Source of the DNA: Deinococcus sp. Leaf326 | Lineage (GTDB): Bacteria > Deinococcota > Deinococci > Deinococcales > Deinococcaceae | DNA: 10,628 bases | NCBI RefSeq assembly: GCF_001424185.1 | Contig: NZ_LMOM01000045.1 | Span: 2,862 to 13,489 of the forward strand | Direction: 5' to 3' | Shown: positions 1 to 6,776 of the stretch, one piece after another | Layout of the letters: every line of letters begins with the position of its first letter | Numbering within the stretch: the stretch's first letter is position 1 | Notes under the pieces: generated by a model | Told to the model about the DNA's origin: nothing | The model's database searches: none | The model's input: the letters and a program-made list of their open reading frames with translations, nothing else | Program-made: the position numbers and the translations under genes

Positions 1-1
1 G

Positions 2-400
2 GTGTCCCAGCCGGCGTGGTTGAGAAAGCGGGCAGGATGTCAGAATAGAGCCGTCTGGAACGCGGTTCTTTTGGGTTCACACCCCACTATGGGGCCAAAA
101 GTGCGTTCCAGACGTCCTTTCCCAAAACTGCAAGATGTCAGTTATGACAGTGATGGTCTGGATGCGGAGTTGGCGGGTCTTGGGATCGAAATGATCGCGC
201 CTAATCGGCGCAATCGCTGGAAGACTCAGGATGGTCGGCCATTGCGCCGCTATCGGCGGCGCTGGAAGGTGGAGCGAACCATCGCCTGGCTCCAGAGCTT
301 TCGGCGTGTCCGCACGCAGGACGAAGTCAAAGCACAGAACTTTCTGGGTATGGTTCAGCTCGCCTGTATCATCATCCTGCTCCGTTTAATTTCCGGATGA
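2..400 (+). pseudogene. IS5-family transposase, C-terminal remnant
   Basis: The reading frame is open to the left window edge and ends with TGA at 398-400. From about position 118 the product matches the C-terminal half of an IS5-type DDE transposase: a YDSDGLD segment holding the second catalytic Asp, then IAPNRRNRW, then RRRWKVERTIAWLQ with the catalytic Glu, and a hydrophobic tail ending LLRLISG. The first ~38 residues do not resemble the family, and positions 52-114 form a nested palindrome, so the 5' part is probably an insertion or rearrangement. The first catalytic Asp and N-terminal domain are not in the window. The sequence after the stop passes directly into an IS630 transposase frame, so the right end of this IS probably lies at about 400-404. 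Family assignment is confident; whether the gene is intact upstream cannot be seen. Confidence 0.75.
52..114. repeat. 63-bp nested palindrome (MITE/REP-like)
   Basis: Outer arms CGTCTGGAACGC (52-63) and GCGTTCCAGACG (103-114) are perfect 12-bp inverted repeats. Inside them TTTTGG (69-74) pairs with CCAAAA (95-100), and CCCC (82-85) pairs with GGGG (91-94). The whole could fold into one interrupted hairpin. It lies where the IS5 transposase similarity breaks down. Deinococci are known to carry small non-coding palindromic repeats; membership in such a family is inference. Confidence 0.6.
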
Positions 401-403
401 TCT

Positions 404-915
404 GTAGTCTATCTCGATGAGGTGGGCTTTGCGATGAAGGGTGTACGCCGGCAGACCTGGAACACCCGGGGCGTGACGCCCCGGGTGACCTTGCCCGCGA
501 ACTGGGAGAAGCTTTCCACGATAGGGGCAATCACCTCGGGGGGACAGTATTCCAGAACACAAAAAAGGGTACCATGCGGAGTGGGGATGTGATCCAGTTT
601 CTCGAGCATGTGTTGCGCCATGTGACCGGGCACTTGGTGGTCGTCCTGGACAATGCGGGCATCCATCGGGCCAAAGCCGTGCAGACGTTCGTGGCCAGCC
701 ACGAACGTCTCTCACTGGTGTACTTACCGCCGTATGCACCAGAGCTCAACCCCATTGAGCTGGTCTGGGCATACGTCAAGCGCAATGTCCTGGGGAACTT
801 CTGTGCGTTGAACGTGGACGAGCTCAAGGCCCGGTTGGTCAGTGCCTGGCAGCGCGTACGCTACATCCAGCTTCCACAGCACTTGATGGACTCTAATTTA
901 TGCCGAGATCAATAG
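404..915 (+). pseudogene. IS630-family transposase, 5'-truncated, frameshifted
   Basis: The catalytic domain of an IS630/Tc1-like DDE transposase is read in two phases. The first phase (from 404) gives VVYLDEVGF with the first Asp and continues to about 560. The second phase (from about 562 to the TAG at 913-915) gives KKGTMRSGDVIQFLEHV, then VVVLDNAGIH with the second Asp and PELNPIELVWAYVK with the Glu, 35 residues after that Asp. The switch is a -1 shift at AAAAAAG (561-567); without it the first phase stops at 590-592. The N-terminal helix-turn-helix part (roughly 100-150 residues) is missing because an IS5 end directly precedes 404. The A6G run could be a programmed site, as in several IS families, or plain decay. 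The fragment has no start codon of its own and is unlikely to be functional. Confidence 0.85.
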
Positions 916-935
916 ACGTTCGTACCCCCGTCTCC

Positions 936-3143
936 TCATGGGGTTGGCTGTGCAACCCCACTCAAACCGCCTACAGGACCAGGGGTCGTCCGATCAGTCT
1001 TAGTACCGTCCCCCAATTGTCCCATCAAGTTAAGACCCCAGGTTTGGACGGTGCCATCCGCCTTCAACGCCAAGCTGTGATTACCGCCCGCAGCGATGTC
1101 CGTGACCCCGCTCAAGCCGGTCACCGTGACCGACGTTCCCCGCCTATTGGTCGTGCCGTCCCCCAGTTCCCCAGAGGCGTTATAGCCCCAGCCTTGGATG
1201 GTCCCATCCGTCCTCAACGCCATGCTGTGATACTGACCCGCAACGATACGCATGATCCCGCTCACACCACTTACCGTGACTGGCCTCGTCCGACTGGTGC
1301 TGGTGCCGTCTCCCAATTGCCCTTGCAGGTTATAGCCCCAGCTTTGGATGGTCCCATCCGCCTTTAATGCCAGACTGTGGGATTCGCCTGTAGCAATACT
1401 GATCACCCCACCCAGACCACTCACGGTGACGGGGAGGCTGCGTTCGGTGGTGGTGCCATCTCCCAGTTGTCCATAGTTGTTATACCCCCAGGTTTGGACG
1501 GTCCCGTCCGCCCTCAACGTGAGACTATAATTGTTACCCCCAGCGATGCTTGTAATCCCATTCAGGCCCTTGATGTCGACGGGTGTATTCCGCTGGGTCG
1601 TGGTACCGTCACCCAATTGACCGTTACTGTTACTGCCCCAGCTTTGAGCAGTGCCATCTGCCTTCAACGCCAAATTATGCCGGTAACCCGCAGCGATACT
1701 CACGATGTCGGAGAGGCCGCTAACCGTGACGGGCGTATTTCGCTGGGTGGTAGTGCCGTCCCCCAGCTGCCCGGTATCGTTCCCACCCCAGCTTTGTACC
1801 GTTCCGTCTGCCTTGAGCGCTAGACCGTATGAGGCGCCGAGCCCCACAGCGATGCTGGTAATCCCGCTCAAGCCACTTACGGTGCCGGGGAAACTGCGGT
1901 CTGTAGTAGTGCCGTCTCCCAGTTGGCCAGCGTTGTTTCTGCCACAGCTTTGGACGCTCCCGTCCGCTCTCAATGCCAGACTGTAAAAGCCGCCCCCAGC
2001 AATACTGGTTTCACTTGTTCCGACACCGGTCACGGTCTGACTCAGGAGCAGTGTGCTCCCAGTTGCACAACTCGTCCCCTCGAATACCTTGAGTGTGTGC
2101 TCCCCCAGCGAGAAGAGCTGTACCCGCCACCGGTTCGGGAAACTCGCCGTACTGATACTCGTCACGCTCATATTCGCGTCGCCACCACACAGCACCTTCG
2201 CGGTGGTTGAGCCGTCCAGCGTGCTGACATCGTAATAGGCCGGCAGACTCCGTGTGATGGTTGCACCGTTGTCGGTGTAGGTCCGCGTCGGGAACCTCAC
2301 GTAGTTCCAGAAGGTCTGGCTCACCTTGTCCCACTGTTTGACTGCGGAATTCATTGCGACTGCCGGCGCAGCATCTTGCACAGCGGTGACATTGAGGGAG
2401 AAGCTGAAGGGGTCCTTGGCCGCGCCGCCATTAGCCGCAGCAGTCAAAGGCACATTGACGCCAAAGACGATGCGGGCCGTGTCGCCAGGCGCCATCAGGA
2501 CGTCCCTTCCAGAGGCTGACGGGGACAGGAGCCACCAACCCGTCTGGGTCAGGGTCTTGATGCCTTTGCCCGTCGTATCCACCGTGCTGATATCGAGGCC
2601 GGTCAGCAGAGGATTCGCCTGTGGATCTGCGACCGCAGTATCGGTCGAAGAGTTGAGGTTCTGGCCCTGAACAAGGGTGAGCTTACGGATGGCTGCACTG
2701 GCGTCCGAGTCGTCAAAGTAGCGCACGTTCGTGAAGACGGTGTCGGTGGTACTGCCTTGGGGAACCACGGCCACGAACTTCGGGTTGCGTAGGGTCTGGC
2801 CGGTGTTGTTCGTGACCTTGTAGGTGACGCGGACATGCCGGACCCCTGTGGCGACGCTCGTAAAAGTCTGAATAGAGACTGGCGAGAAGCTGAACTGGTC
2901 CGGCGCACTGACCAGGCCCTGAGCGCTCAGATCACTCGCTTGAATGGATTGGATGCGAGTCGTGGGGGTGTCTGTGCCTACCCCATTGAAGTCGATCTGG
3001 AAGACGCCAGGAAGGGCCTGCTGCGTGGGCGTGCTCGGCGTCGTGGCCCCTGGAGCGGTCGCGGTTGGCAGGGTGGCGGGCGTCTGCCCGCAGGCAGCGA
3101 GGACGAGGGTGGGGAGCAGCAACGGGAGGAGCTGTCGGCGCAT
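936..3143 (-). CDS. RCC1-repeat lipoprotein (seven-blade propeller)
   Basis: The 735-residue product has a lipoprotein signal: MRRQ, a hydrophobic core, and a lipobox LAAC with Cys18. It is followed by Gly-Gln and a Thr/Pro/Ala-rich linker to about residue 45, so it is probably exported and lipid-anchored. Residues ~46-260 look like a beta-rich extracellular domain (VTYKVTNNTGQ, WWLLSPS). Residues ~270-375 form a second unassigned region. From 380 to the end there are seven RCC1-type repeats of about 50 residues, each with ALKADGTVQSWG and GQLGDGTTT; blade 1 has Cys for Trp, and blade 2 has two extra residues. Seven blades fit one closed propeller. The ATG at 3143 is chosen because the signal peptide starts there and GGAG lies 8 nt upstream; a longer frame to 3368 lacks such support. 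It follows a 63-aa gene by 2 nt. Bacterial RCC1 lipoproteins are presumed ligand or protein binders; the ligand here is unknown. Confidence 0.9.
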   Translation of the reverse strand: MRRQLLPLLLPTLVLAACGQTPATLPTATAPGATTPSTPTQQALPGVFQIDFNGVGTDTPTTRIQSIQASDLSAQGLVSAPDQFSFSPVSIQTFTSVATGVRHVRVTYKVTNNTGQTLRNPKFVAVVPQGSTTDTVFTNVRYFDDSDASAAIRKLTLVQGQNLNSSTDTAVADPQANPLLTGLDISTVDTTGKGIKTLTQTGWWLLSPSASGRDVLMAPGDTARIVFGVNVPLTAAANGGAAKDPFSFSLNVTAVQDAAPAVAMNSAVKQWDKVSQTFWNYVRFPTRTYTDNGATITRSLPAYYDVSTLDGSTTAKVLCGGDANMSVTSISTASFPNRWRVQLFSLGEHTLKVFEGTSCATGSTLLLSQTVTGVGTSETSIAGGGFYSLALRADGSVQSCGRNNAGQLGDGTTTDRSFPGTVSGLSGITSIAVGLGASYGLALKADGTVQSWGGNDTGQLGDGTTTQRNTPVTVSGLSDIVSIAAGYRHNLALKADGTAQSWGSNSNGQLGDGTTTQRNTPVDIKGLNGITSIAGGNNYSLTLRADGTVQTWGYNNYGQLGDGTTTERSLPVTVSGLGGVISIATGESHSLALKADGTIQSWGYNLQGQLGDGTSTSRTRPVTVSGVSGIMRIVAGQYHSMALRTDGTIQGWGYNASGELGDGTTNRRGTSVTVTGLSGVTDIAAGGNHSLALKADGTVQTWGLNLMGQLGDGTKTDRTTPGPVGGLSGVAQPTP
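939..2006 (-). repeat. seven tandem ~150-bp RCC1-coding repeats
   Basis: The 3' half of the lipoprotein gene consists of seven in-frame units of about 150 bp (residues 380, 430, 482, 532, 582, 632 and 682 onward). They encode the propeller blades. The copies diverge at third positions, so this is an old protein repeat and not a recent DNA amplification. The opposite-strand open frames across it are by-products of the repeat. Confidence 0.85.
940..959 (-). terminator. possible terminator hairpin at end of RCC1 gene
   Basis: GGGGTTG (940-946) and CAACCCC (953-959) form a 7-bp stem with a 6-nt loop, lying in the last codons of the lipoprotein gene. No T-run follows on the minus strand, so a terminator role is weak and the repeat may be incidental. 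Confidence 0.2.
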
Positions 3144-3145
3144 GG

Positions 3146-3337
3146 TCAGAACTCCGTGTCGAAGGGGGAGGAGTTGTAGACGTTGTTCAGGCCGATGGGA
3201 ATGGAGATGTTCAGGGTGACGGCCGTCCAGGCGCCGAGCGGGGTGAGGGTGGGCGGCTCGTACGGTGTGGGGTACGCTGAAGCAGGTATAGGCTGAAGAG
3301 AGGCGAATGGAGCGGAGGTGAAGAGGGGAATGATCAT
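3146..3337 (-). CDS. small protein of unknown function, coupled to RCC1 lipoprotein
   Basis: This is a 63-residue frame starting MIIPLFTSAPF and ending NNVYNSSPFDTEF. I do not recognise a family. Coding is supported by strongly G/C-rich third positions in its second half (about residues 26-63), by GAGG five nt before the ATG, and by its stop, which lies 2 nt before the lipoprotein ATG (TGA-CC-ATG). That spacing suggests translational coupling. The frame stays open upstream to an ATG at 3442 with a very good AAGGAGG, but codon use there is not G/C-rich and the 3381-3402 palindrome would fall inside it, so the shorter start is preferred. The protein is Pro-rich near its middle and has no basic signal-peptide start or clear membrane helix. 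It may be a leader or partner for the lipoprotein. Function is unknown. Confidence 0.5.
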   Translation of the reverse strand: MIIPLFTSAPFASLQPIPASAYPTPYEPPTLTPLGAWTAVTLNISIPIGLNNVYNSSPFDTEF

Positions 3338-3380
3338 GGGGGCCTCGATGAGTGGGGATGCGGAGCAAGGGAAAGGTAAA

Positions 3381-3402
3381 GTTTCTATGAAAGTATAGAA
3401 AC
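3381..3402. promoter_or_regulatory. perfect 8+8 bp inverted repeat, putative operator
   Basis: GTTTCTAT (3381-3388) and ATAGAAAC (3395-3402) flank a 6-nt spacer. The site lies between the divergent regulator (start 3537) and the small gene/lipoprotein unit (start 3337). On the minus strand it contains TATACT (3397-3392), a plausible -10 hexamer about 55 nt before the 3337 ATG; no convincing -35 was found. The position fits binding by a dimeric regulator. That the neighbouring STAND regulator binds here is inference. Confidence 0.55.
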
Positions 3403-3520
3403 AGGGCGTTAATGACCCGTAAAGAAGCGTCCTCGCCTCCATTTCGAACACCCTCCTTATCGGGACCTCAGCCGACAGCCCGCACGCCGACTTGCCACAA
3501 CGCTGGAGCATCCCCTGAGC

Positions 3521-3526
3521 GAGGAG
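3521..3526 (+). promoter_or_regulatory. ribosome binding site deciding GTG start of regulator
   Basis: GAGGAG lies 10 nt before the GTG at 3537. The alternative ATG at 3573 has no Shine-Dalgarno match. The site overlaps a small dyad, GGAGT-C-ACTCC (3523-3533). Confidence 0.45.
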
Positions 3527-3536
3527 TCACTCCCTG

Positions 3537-6527
3537 GTGTTCTCTGACGTACCCTGTCACTCGGCAGCCTCTATGTATCTGACGACACTTGGCCCCACTC
3601 AACTCTCCGGTCCGCGGCTGACCCCCCGGCAACTCCTGCTCCTCGCATTCCTGGCGGTCGAAGGCTCGGCAAGCCGCGCGCGGCTCCGTACCCTCTTCTG
3701 GCCAAACAGTACATCGTCGGGGGTCAGCCTCCGGGTGCTCCTTAGCACGATGCGCCGCGCCGCCCCAGGCCTCTTCACGGAGCGTGGCGACCGTCTGACC
3801 CTACAGTGCGGGAGTGACCTCGCCGACCTGCTGGGTCACCTCCAGGCGGGTCGGCCCACGCAGGCCTTAGCGCTGTACCGTGGGCCGTTTCTGGCTGAGC
3901 TCTCCCCCACGCTCTTCGGCCCCGAGCTGGAAGAGTGGCTGATGGACACGCGGGAGTCCATCGCTGAACAGCTATGGGAATCGCTGGTCCATGCATCGGA
4001 ACATCTGGCAGGCCAGGGGCGCTTGGAAGAAGCGACCACCCAAGCGGAAGCGGCGTGGCACCTGTCGGGCCTTCCGCCGCGTGACGCCCATGATCTCCAA
4101 CGCCTGCACCGCCTGCTGACCCTCGGTAACAGTAAGATCGCCTGGCGAATCGTCCGTGAGGCCGGCGAACTGGGCCTGGACCTAGACGCCGACCGTCTCC
4201 CCCCGCCTGAGCCGGAGCCCCCCCTCCCATCCAGGGTCCATCTCCCGTTGGAGGTCACCCCCTTTCTGGGCCACCGTGAACTGCTCGACCAGATTCGCCA
4301 GACGCTGGCCGATCCAGCCGCAAGGCTGCTGACGATTTTCGGCATGGGTGGCGCCGGGAAATCCCGCCTGGCCCTGCGGGTCGCCCAACAGGCCCGGCAG
4401 ACCTACCAGGACCAGGTGTGGTGGGTCCCCCTGGAAGACGTCCGCCAACCGGCTGATCTGCTGCCCCACACGGCGCTGGCCATGGGCATCAACGTGACCC
4501 CCCGACGCTCGGCCCTGGACATGATCACTACGGTGCTGCGCGACCGTCCCGCACTCCTCGTGTTCGATCAGTTCGAGCACCTGGAGGGGGCGGCCCCCCT
4601 CCTCGCCGAGCTTCTCGCCCTGTGTCCTCACCTGAAGATCCTGGTGACATCACGCCGCCGGCTTTCCCTCCGGGCAGAAACGACCTTCGAGCTTCGTGGA
4701 CTCGAGGTCCACCCCCGGCCAGGGGAAAGGCACAGTGACGCCGTCGCCCTCTTCGTCGGGCAGACTCGTCGGGTCCGGCCGACATCCCACCTGACCGACA
4801 CGGATCTAACCCACGTCCAGGCGATTTGCGCGTTTGTCGACGGCCTACCCCTAGCGATTGAGCTGGCGGCCAACTGGCTGCGGATGCTCACCCCAGAGCA
4901 GATTCTGGAGCAACTGCAGGCCAGTTTGGATCTTCTGGACTTCCCCCTGCTGGACCTGCCGGAGCGCCACCGAAATCTCCGGGTGGTTCTCGAGCAGAGC
5001 TGGCACTACCTAACCCCCCGAGACCAGGAAGTGCTCGCCGCGCTGGTCGTCTTCCACGGCGGGTTCACATTCGCCGCGGCGTCCGCCGTGACCGGTGCCA
5101 CGCTCCGTGACCTGCAGTCTCTGGTCGACAAATCCATGCTGAGTGTGGATGTCACCGGCCGGTTCAACCGTCACGCCCTGATTGCTCAGCTCGCTCGCCA
5201 GCAACTGGATCAGGACCATACTCGGCAACTTCTGTTGGAAGAGCGGCATACAGCGTTTTTCCTTCAACAGTCCGGCACAGGCTTCCACAACATGCTGGAT
5301 GGGCACCGGCAGATGGCATGGCGGACCTGGTTCCACGTGGAATATCCAAACCTCATGGGGGCATTGCTGAGCGCGGTAGATCGGGGCGACTTCGTCTCTG
5401 CGGCCTATCAGGGGCGAAATCTGCACCGGGAGTGGAACAACCGGGGAGTGGCCGCCATGGCTCTGCCGATCATGCGCTCCATCCTGCCCCACCTGGACGG
5501 GCCAGCACACCTCGACGTGCGCGCGTGGGCCCTCCTGACCGCAGAAGCGCTGGCGCTCTACAGCGGTGTTCCGCCCATCGGAGACGCGCTGGCGGCCGCC
5601 AGAGAAACGAACGACGAGTTCCTGCTGATCTGTGCCCTCTACATCCGGGAGTATGTCGTGCAGCAGCGGGGGGACCCGGCCCACCGCGCCATGATGGCGG
5701 AAATGTATGCCGGAGTGGTGCGGACCGGGCGACCCGCCCCACTGGCCATGACTCTGAGACGGCGCGCCAGCGTGGTCCTCTCCGAGGGGGATGGCCCAGC
5801 GGCCTGCGCCGATCTCGAGGAGGGCTTAGGCCTCGTTAGGCGTCTGGGGCCGACCTTTATCCAGGCGGACCTGCACCTGCTGAGGGGGCAGGTGCATGCC
5901 TTACAAGGGGAACTGGACTCGGCCGAGCAGTGCCTGCGCTCTGCGTTCCATCTGTTCACCCTGCTGGGCTTTCGGCCGGAGGCGAGCACCTGCCTGAGCA
6001 TCCTAGCCCTCGTCAGCCTCTTCAGGACTGGGGGAGACCCACAGGAGGCCCTGCAGGTGGCTCAGTTGTGGTGCGACCAGGCCGACGCGACCTTCAGTGC
6101 CCAGGGCCGGTTTGCGGTGCGGGACAACGTGAATGCTCAGGGATTTGTCTTTAGCGTGTCAGGGCGTCTCCCGGAAGCTCAGGCGTGCTTCGAGCGTGAC
6201 GTTCAGGCGGCCAGAAGTTATGGGAACCGTCAGGGTGAACTTATGGCTCGCCTAGGCCTGGGTCGTCTGGCACTCCAGCGCCGCGACTGGATATTGGCCT
6301 CCAGCGTCCTGGCTGCGGTCGTCAGCGATGCCGATGCCGCGAACGGCCACGCCCCAGCACGCTGGTTGGCCCTCCACAGCCTGACCGAGGCCTACCGGCA
6401 CCTCGGGGAGCGGGAAGCCGGACGCGCCTGCTGGACAGCTGCGCGGCAGGCGGGTCGAGAACTGGGTGCTGCTCTTCCACACGTCGTGGTTAGCCCAGCT
6501 CTCGGTCCTGCGAAAGAGCCGGCATAA
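3537..6527 (+). CDS. AfsR/SARP-like STAND transcriptional regulator
   Basis: This is a 996-residue multidomain regulator. Residues ~14-95 fit a winged helix (LTPRQLLLLAFLAVEG, then RVLLSTMRRAAPGL), and ~95-205 fit a bacterial transcriptional activator (BTAD) helical domain. An NB-ARC/STAND ATPase follows: Walker A GMGGAGKS (269-276), Walker B ALLVFDQFEHL with Asp344, ILVTSRRR (368-375), and GLPLA (436-440). Residues ~480-560 resemble the winged-helix part after the ATPase, and ~590-975 are helical TPR-like repeats that usually sense a ligand or partner. The family is known as large ATP-dependent transcription activators. The GTG at 3537 is supported by GAGGAG; Met13 (3573) is the alternative. 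Motifs are intact, so the protein is probably functional. It is divergent from the RCC1 lipoprotein unit, with an inverted repeat between them, so local control is likely but unproven. A STAND defence role cannot be excluded, but the N-terminal DNA-binding/BTAD region favours transcription. Confidence 0.88.
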   Translation: MFSDVPCHSAASMYLTTLGPTQLSGPRLTPRQLLLLAFLAVEGSASRARLRTLFWPNSTSSGVSLRVLLSTMRRAAPGLFTERGDRLTLQCGSDLADLLGHLQAGRPTQALALYRGPFLAELSPTLFGPELEEWLMDTRESIAEQLWESLVHASEHLAGQGRLEEATTQAEAAWHLSGLPPRDAHDLQRLHRLLTLGNSKIAWRIVREAGELGLDLDADRLPPPEPEPPLPSRVHLPLEVTPFLGHRELLDQIRQTLADPAARLLTIFGMGGAGKSRLALRVAQQARQTYQDQVWWVPLEDVRQPADLLPHTALAMGINVTPRRSALDMITTVLRDRPALLVFDQFEHLEGAAPLLAELLALCPHLKILVTSRRRLSLRAETTFELRGLEVHPRPGERHSDAVALFVGQTRRVRPTSHLTDTDLTHVQAICAFVDGLPLAIELAANWLRMLTPEQILEQLQASLDLLDFPLLDLPERHRNLRVVLEQSWHYLTPRDQEVLAALVVFHGGFTFAAASAVTGATLRDLQSLVDKSMLSVDVTGRFNRHALIAQLARQQLDQDHTRQLLLEERHTAFFLQQSGTGFHNMLDGHRQMAWRTWFHVEYPNLMGALLSAVDRGDFVSAAYQGRNLHREWNNRGVAAMALPIMRSILPHLDGPAHLDVRAWALLTAEALALYSGVPPIGDALAAARETNDEFLLICALYIREYVVQQRGDPAHRAMMAEMYAGVVRTGRPAPLAMTLRRRASVVLSEGDGPAACADLEEGLGLVRRLGPTFIQADLHLLRGQVHALQGELDSAEQCLRSAFHLFTLLGFRPEASTCLSILALVSLFRTGGDPQEALQVAQLWCDQADATFSAQGRFAVRDNVNAQGFVFSVSGRLPEAQACFERDVQAARSYGNRQGELMARLGLGRLALQRRDWILASSVLAAVVSDADAANGHAPARWLALHSLTEAYRHLGEREAGRACWTAARQAGRELGAALPHVVVSPALGPAKEPA

Positions 6528-6642
6528 GGACGCCAGGTGAATGCGGTGGCGCTGTGTTCGGGGTCTGCGGAGACTGGGCAGGGGCTGCTGTGGAAGTGCC
6601 AGCGCACAGGAATGCTCCTAGCCTTTCCTGACTCAAGACCTG
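6528..6642. other. intergenic, nothing recognised
   Basis: Between the regulator stop and the nested repeat module I see no gene, no clear terminator and no transposase similarity. It may hold debris from an older insertion. Confidence 0.4.
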
Positions 6643-6776
6643 TTGCGCAGTAGCAAGCCAATCGATGAAAAACCCCGTCTGAGATGGTTGAAAACCCCTA
6701 ATTTTCTACTCTGTTCAAAAAAGACAAAAATTGATGTCTCAGACGGAAATTTTTCATCACTGCTGTTACTGCGCAA
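6643..6776. repeat. 134-bp triple-nested inverted-repeat module
   Basis: Three perfect inverted-repeat pairs are nested: TTGCGCAGTA (6643-6652) with TACTGCGCAA (6767-6776); GATGAAAAA (6664-6672) with TTTTTCATC (6750-6758); and CCGTCTGAGA (6675-6684) with TCTCAGACGG (6737-6746). The central ~50 bp are AT-rich. Together they could fold as one long hairpin with bulges. The innermost pair begins CGTCTGA, like the right end of the adjoining IS4 remnant, so part of the module may be IS ends with the inside deleted. A MITE-like element is the alternative. Confidence 0.65.

Noticed and set aside
32..141. The GCA(G/A)GATGTCAG pair as a target-site duplication of the 52-114 palindrome
   Set aside because: The copies are 8 and 15 nt away from the palindrome ends and not identical, so they are not a normal target duplication.
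939..2006. Regular repeats considered as a CRISPR array
   Set aside because: The units are ~150 bp, in frame, and encode RCC1 blades; there is no short repeat/unique spacer pattern.
900..2210. Several plus-strand open frames opposite the lipoprotein gene (for example 900-1367 and 1377-1823)
   Set aside because: They mirror the tandem RCC1 repeats on the other strand and have no recognisable domains; the minus-strand frame carries the family motifs.
3144..3368. N-terminal extension of the lipoprotein from 3368
   Set aside because: The extension reads a different frame from the small gene, precedes a complete lipoprotein signal, and lacks a ribosome site.
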